The notes below the pieces were generated by a model. That model was not told where the DNA came from, made no database searches, and saw nothing but the letters and a program-made list of their open reading frames with translations. Shown piece after piece: positions 46,745 through 56,193 of a stretch of 64,000 nucleotides of DNA. Source of the stretch: Erythrobacteraceae bacterium (GTDB taxonomy: Bacteria > Pseudomonadota > Alphaproteobacteria > Sphingomonadales > Sphingomonadaceae); NCBI GenBank assembly GCA_002706445.1, contig PALE01000058.1, forward strand, positions 1 through 64,000, read 5' to 3'. The translations under genes were made by a program, and so were the position numbers. How positions within the stretch are numbered: the first letter of the stretch is position 1; the number at the start of each line of letters is the position of its first letter.

Positions 46745-48157
46745 ATGAAAATTGCCCCCCTGCTTCGCAGCGCCGCGCTTGTGACCGCGGTTGCCCTGAT
46801 CCCCGCCACCACCGCCACCATGGCGCAGGTGGATGGCCGTGCGGGCCCAGAACTCGCAAAGGTCTTTGCGATCATGCAGCAGGTGCAGGCCAATTACGTC
46901 GAAGAGGTTGATGACGAAGTGCTGGTGCGCGGCGCGATCGACGGCATGCTCTCGGCGCTCGACCCGCACAGCGCCTATCTCGACGGCAGCGATCTTGAGC
47001 GGCTCAACACGCTGATCGACGGCAATTATTCGGGCCTCGGCCTCTCGGTCATCATGGAAGAGGGCGCGGTCAAGGTCATCTCCCCGTTCAAGGGCAGCCC
47101 GGCTGACCAGATGGGCATCAAGGCGGGCGACTACATCACCCACCTCGACGGCGATCTGATCGTTGGCGGCAGCCTCGACGATGCGGTGGCCCGTATGCGC
47201 GGCAAGGCCGGAACCTCGATCCGTCTCACCATCTTCCGTCCGGGCCGTGAAGAGCCGCTCGAACTCGACGTGACCCGCGGCGTGATCGAGCTCGAGCCGG
47301 TCACTTACGAACTGCAATCGGGCAATATCGGCGTCATCTCGATCAACGAATTTTCTGCCGATGTGGGCCGCGATGTTTATGACGCATGGGTGGCGCTGCA
47401 GGAGCAGGCAACCGGCCGCATGGGCGGGCTGGTGCTCGATCTTCGCTCGAACCCCGGCGGCAGCCTCGATGAAGCCGTCGCGCTGACCGATCTGTTCGTC
47501 GATGAAGGCCAGATCGTATCGCAACGCGGGCGTTCGTGGGGCGAAACCTTCCAGTTCGAAGCCGACGACATGAACTATTACCTGCGTCGCCGCCTGAGCC
47601 GCGAGCAGGCGCAGATCTTCATGGGCCAGATCGCCGCCGATGTGCCGATGATCGTGTTGATCGATGCAGGCTCTGCCTCGGCCAGCGAGATCGTCGCAGG
47701 CGCGCTGCAGGACCATGGCCGTGCGCTGATCATGGGTCAGCGCAGCTTCGGCAAGGGTTCGGTGCAGTCGCTCATCCCGCTCGACCGCAACGGCACTTCC
47801 GCGCTGAAACTGACGACCGCGCGTTATTACACGCCTTCGGGCAAGTCGGTGCAGGAGGGCGGCATCGCTCCCGACATCCGCGTGCCGCAGCTGTCCGATC
47901 CCGACTTTGCGCTGCGCGAAAAGTACCAGACCCGCGAATCCGACCTGCGCGGTCACCTCATCAACGAGCTTGGCATTGCCGACGAAGAGATGGAGGAAGA
48001 CCGCATTGCCGATCCGCGTTTCCAGCTGACCACCGAGCAGCTCGAAGAGCAGGGCATCGAGGATTTCCAGCTGCATTATGCGCTCGAAACGCTGCGCCGC
48101 ACGACGGCAAGTTCGGTCGCGCTGCGCAATGTCGGCAACCGCCGCTCGCGCAACTAG
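46745..48157 (+). CDS. ctpA: carboxyl-terminal processing serine protease, S41 family
   Basis: 470-residue periplasmic protease. A signal peptide ends near 28 (ATMAQ), a PDZ domain lies at about 85-165 (GLGLSVIMEEGAVKVISPFKGSPA), and the S41 core has DLRSNPGGSLDEAV, the catalytic Ser in DAGSASASEIVAG near 310 and Lys in GQRSFGKGSVQS. It trims periplasmic proteins and can control peptidoglycan hydrolases, fitting its EnvC-like neighbour. Confidence 0.95.
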   Translation: MKIAPLLRSAALVTAVALIPATTATMAQVDGRAGPELAKVFAIMQQVQANYVEEVDDEVLVRGAIDGMLSALDPHSAYLDGSDLERLNTLIDGNYSGLGLSVIMEEGAVKVISPFKGSPADQMGIKAGDYITHLDGDLIVGGSLDDAVARMRGKAGTSIRLTIFRPGREEPLELDVTRGVIELEPVTYELQSGNIGVISINEFSADVGRDVYDAWVALQEQATGRMGGLVLDLRSNPGGSLDEAVALTDLFVDEGQIVSQRGRSWGETFQFEADDMNYYLRRRLSREQAQIFMGQIAADVPMIVLIDAGSASASEIVAGALQDHGRALIMGQRSFGKGSVQSLIPLDRNGTSALKLTTARYYTPSGKSVQEGGIAPDIRVPQLSDPDFALREKYQTRESDLRGHLINELGIADEEMEEDRIADPRFQLTTEQLEEQGIEDFQLHYALETLRRTTASSVALRNVGNRRSRN

Positions 48158-48190
48158 TCAGACGCCCGAAGGCTGGCTAGGGGCTGCCGC

Positions 48191-48643
48191 ATGAGTGGAT
48201 TGAATCAAGCACGCGCGCTCGCCTTCGCGATCCCTGCGGCACTGCTGGGCGGGGCCTATATCGCGCAATATGGCTTTGGCCTCTATCCTTGCGAAATGTG
48301 CTGGTGGCAGCGCTATCCGCACTTTGCGGCAGTGGCGCTGGCGCTTGCTTCATGGGTGATCGTCCCGCACCGCGTGTGGGCGGCGCTTGCCGGGCTTGCG
48401 ATCATCACCTCGGGGCTGATCGGCGGGTTTCATGCCGGCGTCGAATACCATTGGTGGGAAGGCATCACCAATTGCGCCACCACGCCGGGCGCCGGCAGCG
48501 CGTTCGATTTCTCGAATGTCAGTGTCGTGCGCTGCGATGCGGCTCCGTGGGAGTTGTTCGGCATCTCGCTCGCAGGCTACAATTTCCTGATTTCGACCAT
48601 CGGCGGGATTGTGGTGGTAGCGCTCGCGGCGTTTCGCAAGTAG
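48191..48643 (+). CDS. DsbB-like disulfide bond formation protein
   Basis: 150 residues with four membrane segments. The redox motif YPCEMCWWQRYPH is at about 32-44 and the second periplasmic pair is provided by TNCATTP and VRCDAAPWELFGISLAGYN. It passes electrons from a DsbA-like thiol oxidase to quinone. ctpA is 33 bp upstream and coq7 11 bp downstream, joining disulfide formation with ubiquinone synthesis. Confidence 0.93.
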   Translation: MSGLNQARALAFAIPAALLGGAYIAQYGFGLYPCEMCWWQRYPHFAAVALALASWVIVPHRVWAALAGLAIITSGLIGGFHAGVEYHWWEGITNCATTPGAGSAFDFSNVSVVRCDAAPWELFGISLAGYNFLISTIGGIVVVALAAFRK

Positions 48644-48653
48644 ACTGCGCGAT

Positions 48654-49178
48654 ATGGTAGACAAAAGCGAACTCCACCGCATGATCCGGGTCGATCAGGC
48701 CGGCGAATTCGGCGCGAACCGGATCTACGAAGGCCAGCTGGCGGTCATGGGCGACCGCGGACCGCATTCGGCCGAAATCCGCCACATGGCAGAGCAGGAA
48801 GTCGCCCACCGCGAGCGTTTCGACAAGGTCATGGCAGAGCGCGGCGTGCGCCCGACGGCTTTGCAGCCCTTCTGGTCGATTGCAGGCTATGCCTTGGGTG
48901 CGGGCACGGCGCTGCTCGGTCCCGAAGCGGCAATGGCCTGCACCGCCGCGATCGAGGAAGAGATCGACAAACATTATTCGGAACAGCTCGACCGGCTGGC
49001 GGAGGACAATTCCGATCCCGAACTGGCCGAAATGATCGAGGAATTCCGCGAGGACGAACGCGAGCACCGTGATGCCGCGCTCGCACACGGAGCCGAGAGG
49101 GCACCGGCCTATCCGCTGCTGTCAGGCGCAATCCGGCTGGGTTGTCGCATCGCGATCAAGGTCAGCGAGCGGGTTTAA
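48654..49178 (+). CDS. coq7: demethoxyubiquinone hydroxylase (COQ7 family)
   Basis: 174-residue di-iron monooxygenase for the late C6 hydroxylation of ubiquinone. Iron ligands are in VDQAGEFGANRIYEGQ, EQEVAHRERF, AAIEEEIDKHY and FREDEREHRDAAL. The short alphaproteobacterial form is full length. Its stop overlaps the opposing sugar dehydrogenase by four bases. Confidence 0.96.
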   Translation: MVDKSELHRMIRVDQAGEFGANRIYEGQLAVMGDRGPHSAEIRHMAEQEVAHRERFDKVMAERGVRPTALQPFWSIAGYALGAGTALLGPEAAMACTAAIEEEIDKHYSEQLDRLAEDNSDPELAEMIEEFREDEREHRDAALAHGAERAPAYPLLSGAIRLGCRIAIKVSERV

Positions 49179-50530
49179 AGACTCCAGTAGCCGATCGTTT
49201 CGGGCAGGCTGTCCCGGTCGAGCGCGGACTTCACATCCACCAGCAATCCGCCCGGCTTGAGCCGCTTGGCGAGGTCTGAACCTTCGGCGATAAATTCGGC
49301 GTGATTGACCGCCAGGATCAGCGCGTCGAGATCATGCAGCGTTTCGATTGCGCTCAACTCGACGCCATATTCATGCGCTGCCTCGTCCGGATTGGCATGC
49401 GGATCGCTCACCAGCGGAGTGATGCCGTATTCGGCCAGTTCGGTGAGGATATCGGGAACCTTGGAATTGCGGATGTCGGGCACGTCCTGTTTGAAGGTCA
49501 GCCCCAGCACACCCACCCGCGCATCGCACAGCGACACCCGCTCGGCCAGCAACAGCTTCACGGTCTTCTGCGCGATTTCCTCGCCCATCGAATCGTTGAT
49601 GCGCCGCCCGGCAAGGATCACTTCGGGGCGGTAATTCAGCTTTTCCGCCGCCGCCGTGAGGTAAAAGGGATCGACCCCGATACAATGCCCGCCGACAAGT
49701 CCGGGGGTGAAGGGCAGGAAGTTCCACTTGGTCCCCGCCGCGGCCAGCACGTCGCGCGTTGCAATGCCCATGCGGTCGAAAATCAGCGCGATCTCGTTCA
49801 TCAATGCAATGTTGAGGTCGCGCTGCGTGTTCTCGATCACCTTGGCCGCTTCGGCGACCTTGATGCTGGGCGCTTCGTGCAGTCCGGCATCGACAATCGC
49901 TCCGTAAAGCGCGCGCATGCGGGTGAGCGAATCCGCGTCTTCGGCGGCGATGATCTTGGTAATCGTCTCCAGCTTGTGGACGGTATCGCCAGGATTGATG
50001 CGTTCGGGGCTGTAGCCGAGCGTGAAATCCTCGCCGCGTTTGAGGCCCGAATGCGCTTCGAGCTCGGCGCCGCAGAAATCCTCGGTCGCGCCGGGGTAAA
50101 CGGTCGATTCGAACACCACCAGCGCGCCTTTCGACAGGCGCGGGCCGATCGTCTCGCACGCGGCCTTGAGCGGGGAGAGATCGGGGCGGCGTTCTTCGGT
50201 GATCGGCGTCGGAACGGTAACGATGAATGCGCTCGCACCGATCAGGCAATCGGGATCGTCCGAGACCTGCAAGCCGCTCGCCGCGAGCCGCGCATCGTCG
50301 ATTTCGCGGGTGTAGTCATGACCTGCACGCAGGGTTTCGATGCGGCGTTTGGAGATGTCGAAGCCGGTGACATCCACTCCCAGCGGCCCGAGCCTTTCAG
50401 CCATCGCCACGGCGACCGGCAGGCCGACATAACCAAGCCCGACAATCGCGACGCGCTCACGCGCGAGGCCTTCGGTGCGGGCAGCAAGACCCGATGCGGG
50501 TTGAAACGGAGCGTTCATAGCGTCCCCCAT
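49175..50530 (-). CDS. UDP-sugar 6-dehydrogenase (TviB/WbpA type)
   Basis: 451 residues. Two-step NAD oxidation of a UDP-hexose or UDP-HexNAc to the uronate. The Rossmann start is VAIVGLGYVGLPVAVAMA near 28, NTQRDLNIALMNEIA is the active-site helix, and the catalytic Cys lies in GGHCIGVDPFY. It is closer to the UDP-HexNAc dehydrogenase group than to UDP-glucose dehydrogenase. ATG 50518 (MNAPF) is a good alternative start. It is at the edge of the polysaccharide locus. Confidence 0.92.
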   Translation of the reverse strand: MGDAMNAPFQPASGLAARTEGLARERVAIVGLGYVGLPVAVAMAERLGPLGVDVTGFDISKRRIETLRAGHDYTREIDDARLAASGLQVSDDPDCLIGASAFIVTVPTPITEERRPDLSPLKAACETIGPRLSKGALVVFESTVYPGATEDFCGAELEAHSGLKRGEDFTLGYSPERINPGDTVHKLETITKIIAAEDADSLTRMRALYGAIVDAGLHEAPSIKVAEAAKVIENTQRDLNIALMNEIALIFDRMGIATRDVLAAAGTKWNFLPFTPGLVGGHCIGVDPFYLTAAAEKLNYRPEVILAGRRINDSMGEEIAQKTVKLLLAERVSLCDARVGVLGLTFKQDVPDIRNSKVPDILTELAEYGITPLVSDPHANPDEAAHEYGVELSAIETLHDLDALILAVNHAEFIAEGSDLAKRLKPGGLLVDVKSALDRDSLPETIGYWSL

Positions 50531-50701
50531 GCGCGCAAGATGTTCAACATTTCGCTAACCACGCGGCTTCATCGTGTTTTGCGGGCAAATCGGGCGCCTG
50601 CGGGTTCACGCGCAATTCAGTGGCGCGTGACTATCGGGAGAGACGTGATAGAGGAGGGGTGATACCCCTTCACCTGCGTCCAATTTCGAGGATTCGACCC
50701 G

Positions 50702-51295
50702 ATGACCAAGCTTTCTCTCGCCACCGTGACGGCAGCATCGCTCGCTGCAATGGCTTTCGCTGCTCCTGCTGCGGCGCAGGATCAGGCGGGCGACCGGGTC
50801 AACATGGTCATCGCCTATGACGAAAGCGAATGTCCCGAACCCACGGTCGAAGGCGAAATCGTTGTCTGCCAGATCGTTGTCGAAGCCGAGCGTTATCGCA
50901 TCCCTTCGAACCTGCGCCAGAGCGATTCGCCGGCCAACCAGACGCTCAATGAGCGGTTCGAGCGCATCCGTTATATCGGCGAATTCGGCGCGTTCTCTTG
51001 CGATCCGGCAGGCGCGGGCGGCTTCACCGGCTGCACGCAGAAGATGATCGAGGCCGCCTATGCCGACCGCGCCGAGGGCGAGAACGTGCGGTTCAGCCAG
51101 CTTATCGAGGAAGCGCGTCAGGAACGTCTTTCGACCATCGACGAAGACGCCGCCGACGAACAGAGCCGCGTCGAACAGATCGAGCGCGAATATCTCGAAC
51201 GCCTTGAACGCGAGCGCAACGCTCCGCTGCCTGGCGAAGAGGTTGAAGAGGCTCCTGCCGCCAGCCCCGCCGCTGGCCAAGAGCCGGGCGAGTAA
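50702..51295 (+). CDS. secreted protein of unknown function
   Basis: 197 residues with a signal peptide ending APAAAQD near 26. Cys pairs lie in ESECPEP...VVCQIVVEAERYRIPSNLRQ and FSCDPAGAGGFTGCTQKM. The C-terminal third is charged and probably helical, ending in Ala/Pro/Glu. It resembles short periplasmic proteins repeatedly seen in sphingomonads. It is on the opposite strand to the sugar genes and ends one base before the epimerase stop. Confidence 0.8.
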   Translation: MTKLSLATVTAASLAAMAFAAPAAAQDQAGDRVNMVIAYDESECPEPTVEGEIVVCQIVVEAERYRIPSNLRQSDSPANQTLNERFERIRYIGEFGAFSCDPAGAGGFTGCTQKMIEAAYADRAEGENVRFSQLIEEARQERLSTIDEDAADEQSRVEQIEREYLERLERERNAPLPGEEVEEAPAASPAAGQEPGE

Positions 51296-52309
51296 TCAGA
51301 CCCTGTAATAGTCGCGGTACCACGCGACGAACTGGCGGATTCCCTCGCGGACATTGGTCTGCGGGGCGTATCCGGTCAGCTCCTTGAGCAAGGTCGCGTC
51401 GGCCCATGTCGCGGGCACATCGCCCTTTTGCATCGGCATGAAGTTCTTCACCGCCTCACGCCCGCATTCGGCCTCGATCGCCTCGACGAAATCCATCAGC
51501 CGGACCTTATCGCTATTGCCGATATTCACCACCCGCCACGGCGCGGCGGGCGAGAGCGAGTCCCATTCGGCGATGTCGTCTCTGCTCTCGGGCCGCACGG
51601 GGGGTGTGTCGAGCAGCAGGCGGATGCCGCGCACCAGATCGGTGACATAGGTGAAGTCGCGATACATCTCGCCCTGGTTGTAGATGTCGATCGGCGTCTC
51701 TTCGAGGATGCCGCGCGTGAACTTGAACAGCGCCATATCGGGCCGCCCCCACGGGCCATAGACCGTGAAAAAACGGAACATCGTCACCGGCAGGTTCCAC
51801 AGATGGCCATAGCTATGCGCCATCGCCTCATTCGCCTTCTTGGTCGCGGCGTAGAAGGTGAGCGGGGTGTCGCATTTCTCGCGCTCGTCGAAAGGCATAT
51901 CCTCGTTTGCGCCATAAACCGAGCTGGTCGAAGCCATCATAAGATGCTCCACTTCCAGCTCGCGCGCACATTCCATCACGTTGAACGTGCCGGTGATATT
52001 GGCGTCGAGATAGGCGCGCGGGTTTTCGAGGCTGTAACGCACCCCTGCCTGAGCGGCGAGGTGGATGATCGCATCGGGCTTTTCCGCCATAGCGAGCGCG
52101 TGGAGCGTGTCGAAATCTTCCAGCATGCCGACCTTGCAGCTGAAATTGGCGTTCTGCAGCAGCATCTGGTGCCGCCGTTCTTTCAGCCGGACGTCATAAT
52201 AGTCGGTGAGGCCGTCAAAGCCGACGACGCGAAAGCCCTCGTCGAGCAGGAGCTGCGAGAGGTGATAGCCGATGAATCCGGCCGAGCCGGTGACGAGTAC
52301 GGTGCGCAT
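51296..52309 (-). CDS. UDP-glucuronate 4-epimerase (CapI/LspL-like)
   Basis: 337-residue extended SDR. VTGSAGFIGYHLSQLLLDEG at 6-25 binds NAD, STSSVYG and the catalytic FYAATKKANE (Tyr and Lys) follow, and FTVYGPWGRPDMALFKF is typical of UDP-glucuronate epimerases. It would make UDP-galacturonate for a surface polysaccharide. The pseudogenised capD lies 27 bp upstream on the same strand. Confidence 0.92.
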   Translation of the reverse strand: MRTVLVTGSAGFIGYHLSQLLLDEGFRVVGFDGLTDYYDVRLKERRHQMLLQNANFSCKVGMLEDFDTLHALAMAEKPDAIIHLAAQAGVRYSLENPRAYLDANITGTFNVMECARELEVEHLMMASTSSVYGANEDMPFDEREKCDTPLTFYAATKKANEAMAHSYGHLWNLPVTMFRFFTVYGPWGRPDMALFKFTRGILEETPIDIYNQGEMYRDFTYVTDLVRGIRLLLDTPPVRPESRDDIAEWDSLSPAAPWRVVNIGNSDKVRLMDFVEAIEAECGREAVKNFMPMQKGDVPATWADATLLKELTGYAPQTNVREGIRQFVAWYRDYYRV

Positions 52310-52336
52310 GTTGAAAGCCCTTTAGCCGCCAGTGCT

Positions 52337-53794
52337 TTACATCAGGGTAACGACACGCGGCAATCGGAACTGCGCTTTGGATTTACCAATCAGAATTGGC
52401 GATATTTGAACAGCGCGCGGGTCGCATATTGCGAAAAGAACCACGCGCTTACCACCGGGCCGAGCTTTTCGATCTCGCGATAGGCGCGCCAGACCTGCCA
52501 CGCGCTGTTGCGTTTGTCGCGGCTGACCGAGGCTTCCATCACGCGATAACGCATCAGGTCCTCGTCCAGCCCCACCGCGCTCCCGCCACCCTTGAGCAGG
52601 CTTGTAGGCGGCGGCGTGGAAGATGGTGTGGGGATTGAATTCGCGGAACAGCCGCGCGACGGCTTGCGGGTTCGAGACATCGGCGAGCCGTTGGTAAAGG
52701 CGCGGGCGGAACGGCTCCTCGATCGCGGCGAGCGCTGCCTCAAGCTCGCGCCCGATTGCGAAAAGCGCGAACTCGTTGGCCTCGACCATCACCAGTCCGG
52801 CGGGTTTCTGCGCGAGGATCTGGCGGCAAATCTCGCTGCCGATGGAGCCGCCCGCGCCGGTCACCATCACCAGCTTGCCCGCGACCTGCCGCGCAAGCAG
52901 ATCGCCGTGCTGCGGCACCACGGCGCGGCCCAACAGATCTTCGATCCGGATTGGCCGGAGCGCTGCCGCCCCGATCCGCCCGGCCAGAACTTCGCGCATG
53001 GGAGGCAGGGTCTGCACATTGACCGGCAGATCGGCGAGCGAGGCGATGATTGCCTTGCGCCGTGCAAAGCCGATGGCAGAGATCGCGATGACGATATCGG
53101 TCACGCCGCGATGTTTCACCAGTTCGCGCGCTTGCGAGCTGTGATGGACCCGCGTCCCGTCGAGGAAGTGCCCGGCCTTGCTCTTGTCGTCGTCGAGAAA
53201 GCCGACGACCCGCATCCCGGCCTCTGCGGCGAGGCCCGATGCGAGCCGCTGGCCGGTGGCGCCCGCGCCGTAGATCACCACCAGTTTCTTCGCATCCCCC
53301 GCAGCGCGCGCGCTGAACAGGTCGACCATGATGTAGCGCCCGACGATGCGCGACAGGCTGATGAACAGGAAGAACAGCATCGGCCCGAGGATGGCGAGCG
53401 TGCGCGGAATGCTTTGTTGCTGCACCACCATGAATGCGGCGATCAGCGGCACGGTGACGAGCATGGCGGCAACCATCAGCGAGACGATCGCTCCGCGTCC
53501 GGAGAAGCGGAAGATCGTGCGATAGACCCCGCGGGCAAAGGCAATCGGGAACCACAGGCCGAGCATCGCGCCGGTGAACAGCAGCAGCGCGAAGTCGAAG
53601 CCGTGCAGTTCGCCCAGCCGCAGCGAGAAGGCCGCCCACACCGCCGCCACGCCGAGCAGCGCATCGACACCGGCGACCGCGACACGCTTGGCAGCGCGCG
53701 GCCAAGCCATCGAGCGCGAGGCGAATTCGACAGCAATGTTGAGTGCTGCGGACACGCGCCTTTCGACCGCACCCGTAATTGCGATGCCTACCAT
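52337..53794 (-). pseudogene. truncated CapD/FlaA1-type nucleoside-diphosphate sugar dehydratase
   Basis: The first 398 codons are normal for this roughly 620-650 residue family: four membrane segments (about 40-160), a CoA-binding-like fold (VVIYGAGATGQRLASGL) and the SDR start VMVTGAGGSIGSEICRQI. After IFHAAAYK, where HVPLVE is expected, homology stops at position 52601 and the frame continues as 87 unrelated residues. The catalytic half of the SDR domain is missing, so the enzyme should be inactive. The sequence beyond the break belongs to a glycosyltransferase remnant. Confidence 0.85.
52390..52599 (-). pseudogene. C-terminal remnant of a family-2 glycosyltransferase
   Basis: In the other frame, right after the break in capD, 69 codons plus stop read like the tail of a GT2 capsule glycosyltransferase: LMRYRVMEASVSRDKRNSAW, then VWRAYREIEKLG and a final Lys/Arg-Tyr-rich end. 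No start codon or upstream part of this gene remains. The two gene pieces were probably joined by a deletion. Confidence 0.65.
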
Positions 53795-53833
53795 GAGCGA
53801 GCCCTGTCTGGTGTCGTCTTGGTGAGTGCCCGC

Positions 53834-54394
53834 CTAATGCTTTATGCTGTCGGCGCGTATTACCTTGACGACTGTCAGAGCCAGTATCCGCAAATCGAAT
53901 AGGAGGCTCTGGCGTTGTGAATACTCGCCATCTAGAGCAACCTTGTCGGTGAGTGTCAAAGCGTCGCGGCCGCTAACTTGCGCCAATCCGGTGATGCCTG
54001 GAAGAAGCGCGTGGGAGCCATTTTGTGCCCGCATTTCAATGAGATCGTTCTGGTTGAACAGGCCCGGTCGGGGGCCGACAAGACTCATGTCGCCGACCAG
54101 AACGCTCCATAGTTGAGGCAATTCATCTAAGCTGGATTTCCTAAGTATTCCTCCGAGGCCGGTAAGTAAATTTACGGAGTTCTGAAGAAGGTGCGTCGGC
54201 AGCTGCGGCGCATCGGTGCGCATGGTTCTGAACTTGGGCATCCAGAACAGTGTGCCGTCCTTGCCGAAACGTTGCGACCAGAACAACGCGGGGCCGGGGC
54301 TATCCAGACGCACCGCAAGCGCGATCAGCAGCATCAGGGGGGACAGCAGAAGGAGCGCGGTGGCGCTGACGCAGATATCGAGTAAGCGCTTCAT
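53834..54394 (-). CDS. undecaprenyl-phosphate sugar phosphotransferase (PglC/WcaJ-C type)
   Basis: 186 residues, the compact single-domain initiating transferase. An N-terminal re-entrant membrane helix (DICVSATALLLLSPLMLLIALAV) precedes WSQRFGKDG, FRTMRTDA, the catalytic SSLDELPQL and DMSLVGPRP, and PGITGLAQVSGRDALT. It loads the first sugar phosphate on the lipid carrier. Several 60-base rows here are only 42-50% GC, far below the surrounding DNA, suggesting recent acquisition. Confidence 0.93.
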   Translation of the reverse strand: MKRLLDICVSATALLLLSPLMLLIALAVRLDSPGPALFWSQRFGKDGTLFWMPKFRTMRTDAPQLPTHLLQNSVNLLTGLGGILRKSSLDELPQLWSVLVGDMSLVGPRPGLFNQNDLIEMRAQNGSHALLPGITGLAQVSGRDALTLTDKVALDGEYSQRQSLLFDLRILALTVVKVIRADSIKH

Positions 54395-54417
54395 ATCATG
54401 AGGCTTTCTTCAATCCT

Positions 54418-55368
54418 CTAGGTCGCGCTCACCTCCTTTGCGATTGTCAGGCGGAGCGCCGTGTCCATGTCGGTGGGCGGCTGCCAGTCAAAGACTTGCG
54501 CGAACCGCCCGCCGTCGAAGGCCGCATCGCCGGTGAGGCTTGCCGCGCGCTCACCCAAAGCAAGACGCGCTGCCAGCCGCATAAACGGTGCGGGCCAGCG
54601 CCACGCGCGATCCGAAAACCCGTGCAGCGCCAGTAGCTTGCGATAGAGCGCCGCTGTGCTGATGGGGAGGCTGTCACAGACGATGAATGATCCGGATCGG
54701 ACCGAACTCCGCTCTTCTCCTGCGGCACAAAGCACCGCATCGGCGACATTTCCGACAAAGGCGAAGCTGCGGCGGTTGGGAATCGCGCCCACGGGCAGCG
54801 GAAGTCCGGATTTTGCTGCGCGCACCAACATGGCGAACCATGCGCCGACTCCGGGGCCGTAAAGCGCAGGCGGGCGCAGCGCGGTGACGGTGAAGTCCTC
54901 ATCCGCCATTTCGGCCAGGCGCTGATCGGCGGTCAGTTTCGAGCGGCCATAGGGCGATGTCGGGGCGGGCGCGCTGTGGTCGTCCACAACTTCGCCCGGC
55001 GCAGTGCGGCTGGCGAGCGCTGCGACCGAGCTGATCTGGATGAAGCGCCGCACTCCGGCATCGCGCGCGCGCCGCGCCAGTTCGAGCGGGACTTCGACAT
55101 TCATGCGTGTGTAGGCCGCCTCCGCCGCCGCCGCGTCCTCGCGCGCGAGCACGTGCACCCGTGCCGCGCAGTTCACGGCGCAATCGACGCCTGCAAAGCT
55201 GACCCCGTCCACGCTCTCGGACAGATCGCCGCTGGCCTGCACTTCGGCCGCGCCGGGCACTTGCACGCCCGAACGGCTCACCGCGATCATGTGATGACCG
55301 GCCTGCGCTCCTGCGGCGACAATCGCGCGGCCCAGAAAACCGCTCGCGCCGGTGACCAGTATGCGCAC
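54418..55368 (-). CDS. NAD-dependent sugar epimerase/dehydratase (WbpV-like)
   Basis: 316-residue extended SDR. VTGASGFLGRAIVAAGA at 5-21, AVNCAARVHVL, ISSVAA and the active-site SPYGRSKLTAD are visible, and RPPALYGPGV follows. It resembles UDP-QuiNAc or UDP-hexosamine 4-keto reductases that supply the sugar for a PglC-like transferase. It is 23 bp upstream of that gene on the same strand. Confidence 0.88.
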   Translation of the reverse strand: MRILVTGASGFLGRAIVAAGAQAGHHMIAVSRSGVQVPGAAEVQASGDLSESVDGVSFAGVDCAVNCAARVHVLAREDAAAAEAAYTRMNVEVPLELARRARDAGVRRFIQISSVAALASRTAPGEVVDDHSAPAPTSPYGRSKLTADQRLAEMADEDFTVTALRPPALYGPGVGAWFAMLVRAAKSGLPLPVGAIPNRRSFAFVGNVADAVLCAAGEERSSVRSGSFIVCDSLPISTAALYRKLLALHGFSDRAWRWPAPFMRLAARLALGERAASLTGDAAFDGGRFAQVFDWQPPTDMDTALRLTIAKEVSAT

Positions 55369-55386
55369 GACCCCCTCGACGCCGCC

Positions 55387-56193
55387 TCAGACGGTGGAGA
55401 TGTCGGGCGCGTCCACCTGCTTCATGCCGACGACGTGATAGCCGCTATCGACGTGGTGAACCTCGCCGGTAACGCCCGAGGACAGGTTCGACAGGAAGTA
55501 GAGACCCGAGCCGCCGACATCTTCGAGCGTGGTCGTGCGGCGCAGCGGTGCGTTCAGCTCGTTCCACTTGAGGATATAGCGGAAATCGCCGATCCCGCTT
55601 GCCGCCAGCGTCTTCACCGGCCCTGCGCTGATCGCGTTGACGCGAATGTTCTGCGGTCCGAGATCGTTAGCGAGGTAGCGCACGCTGGTTTCCAGCGCGG
55701 CCTTGGCAACACCCATCACGTTGTAATGCGGCATTACCTTTTCGGCGCCGTAATAGGTCAGCGTCAGGATCGATCCGCCGCTTTCGGGCATCATTTCCGA
55801 CGCGCGCTTGGCCACCGCGACCAGCGAATAGGCCGAGATGTTCATCGTCAGCAGGAAGTTGTCGAGGCTGGTGTCGACATATTTGCCGCGCAGCTCGCTC
55901 TTGTCGGAAAAGCCAATGGCGTGGACCACGAAGTCGAGCGTGTCCCAGCGCTCCTTGATTTTGTCGAAAGCGGTGTCGAGCGAGGCCATGTCCGACACGT
56001 CGCATTCGACCACGAAATCGCTGCCGAGCTGTTCGGCGAGTGGCTTCACGCGCTTTGCCAGCGCCTCGCCCTGATAGGAAAAGGCAAGCTCAGCACCGTG
56101 TTCGGCCAGTTGCCGGGCAATCCCCCAGGCGAGCGACTTGTCATTCGCCAGCCCCATGATCAGCCCGCGCTTGCCTGCCATCAACCCAGTCAT
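55387..56193 (-). CDS. fabI: enoyl-[acyl-carrier-protein] reductase FabI
   Basis: NADH-dependent last step of the fatty acid elongation cycle and the triclosan target. It is 268 residues: GLANDKSLAWGIARQL near 14-29, HAIGFSDKSEL, and the FabI-type active site with Tyr-x6-Lys in YYGAEKVMPHYNVMGVAKAAL. ATG 56193 overlaps the BrkB-like stop by four bases. Confidence 0.96.
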   Translation of the reverse strand: MTGLMAGKRGLIMGLANDKSLAWGIARQLAEHGAELAFSYQGEALAKRVKPLAEQLGSDFVVECDVSDMASLDTAFDKIKERWDTLDFVVHAIGFSDKSELRGKYVDTSLDNFLLTMNISAYSLVAVAKRASEMMPESGGSILTLTYYGAEKVMPHYNVMGVAKAALETSVRYLANDLGPQNIRVNAISAGPVKTLAASGIGDFRYILKWNELNAPLRRTTTLEDVGGSGLYFLSNLSSGVTGEVHHVDSGYHVVGMKQVDAPDISTV

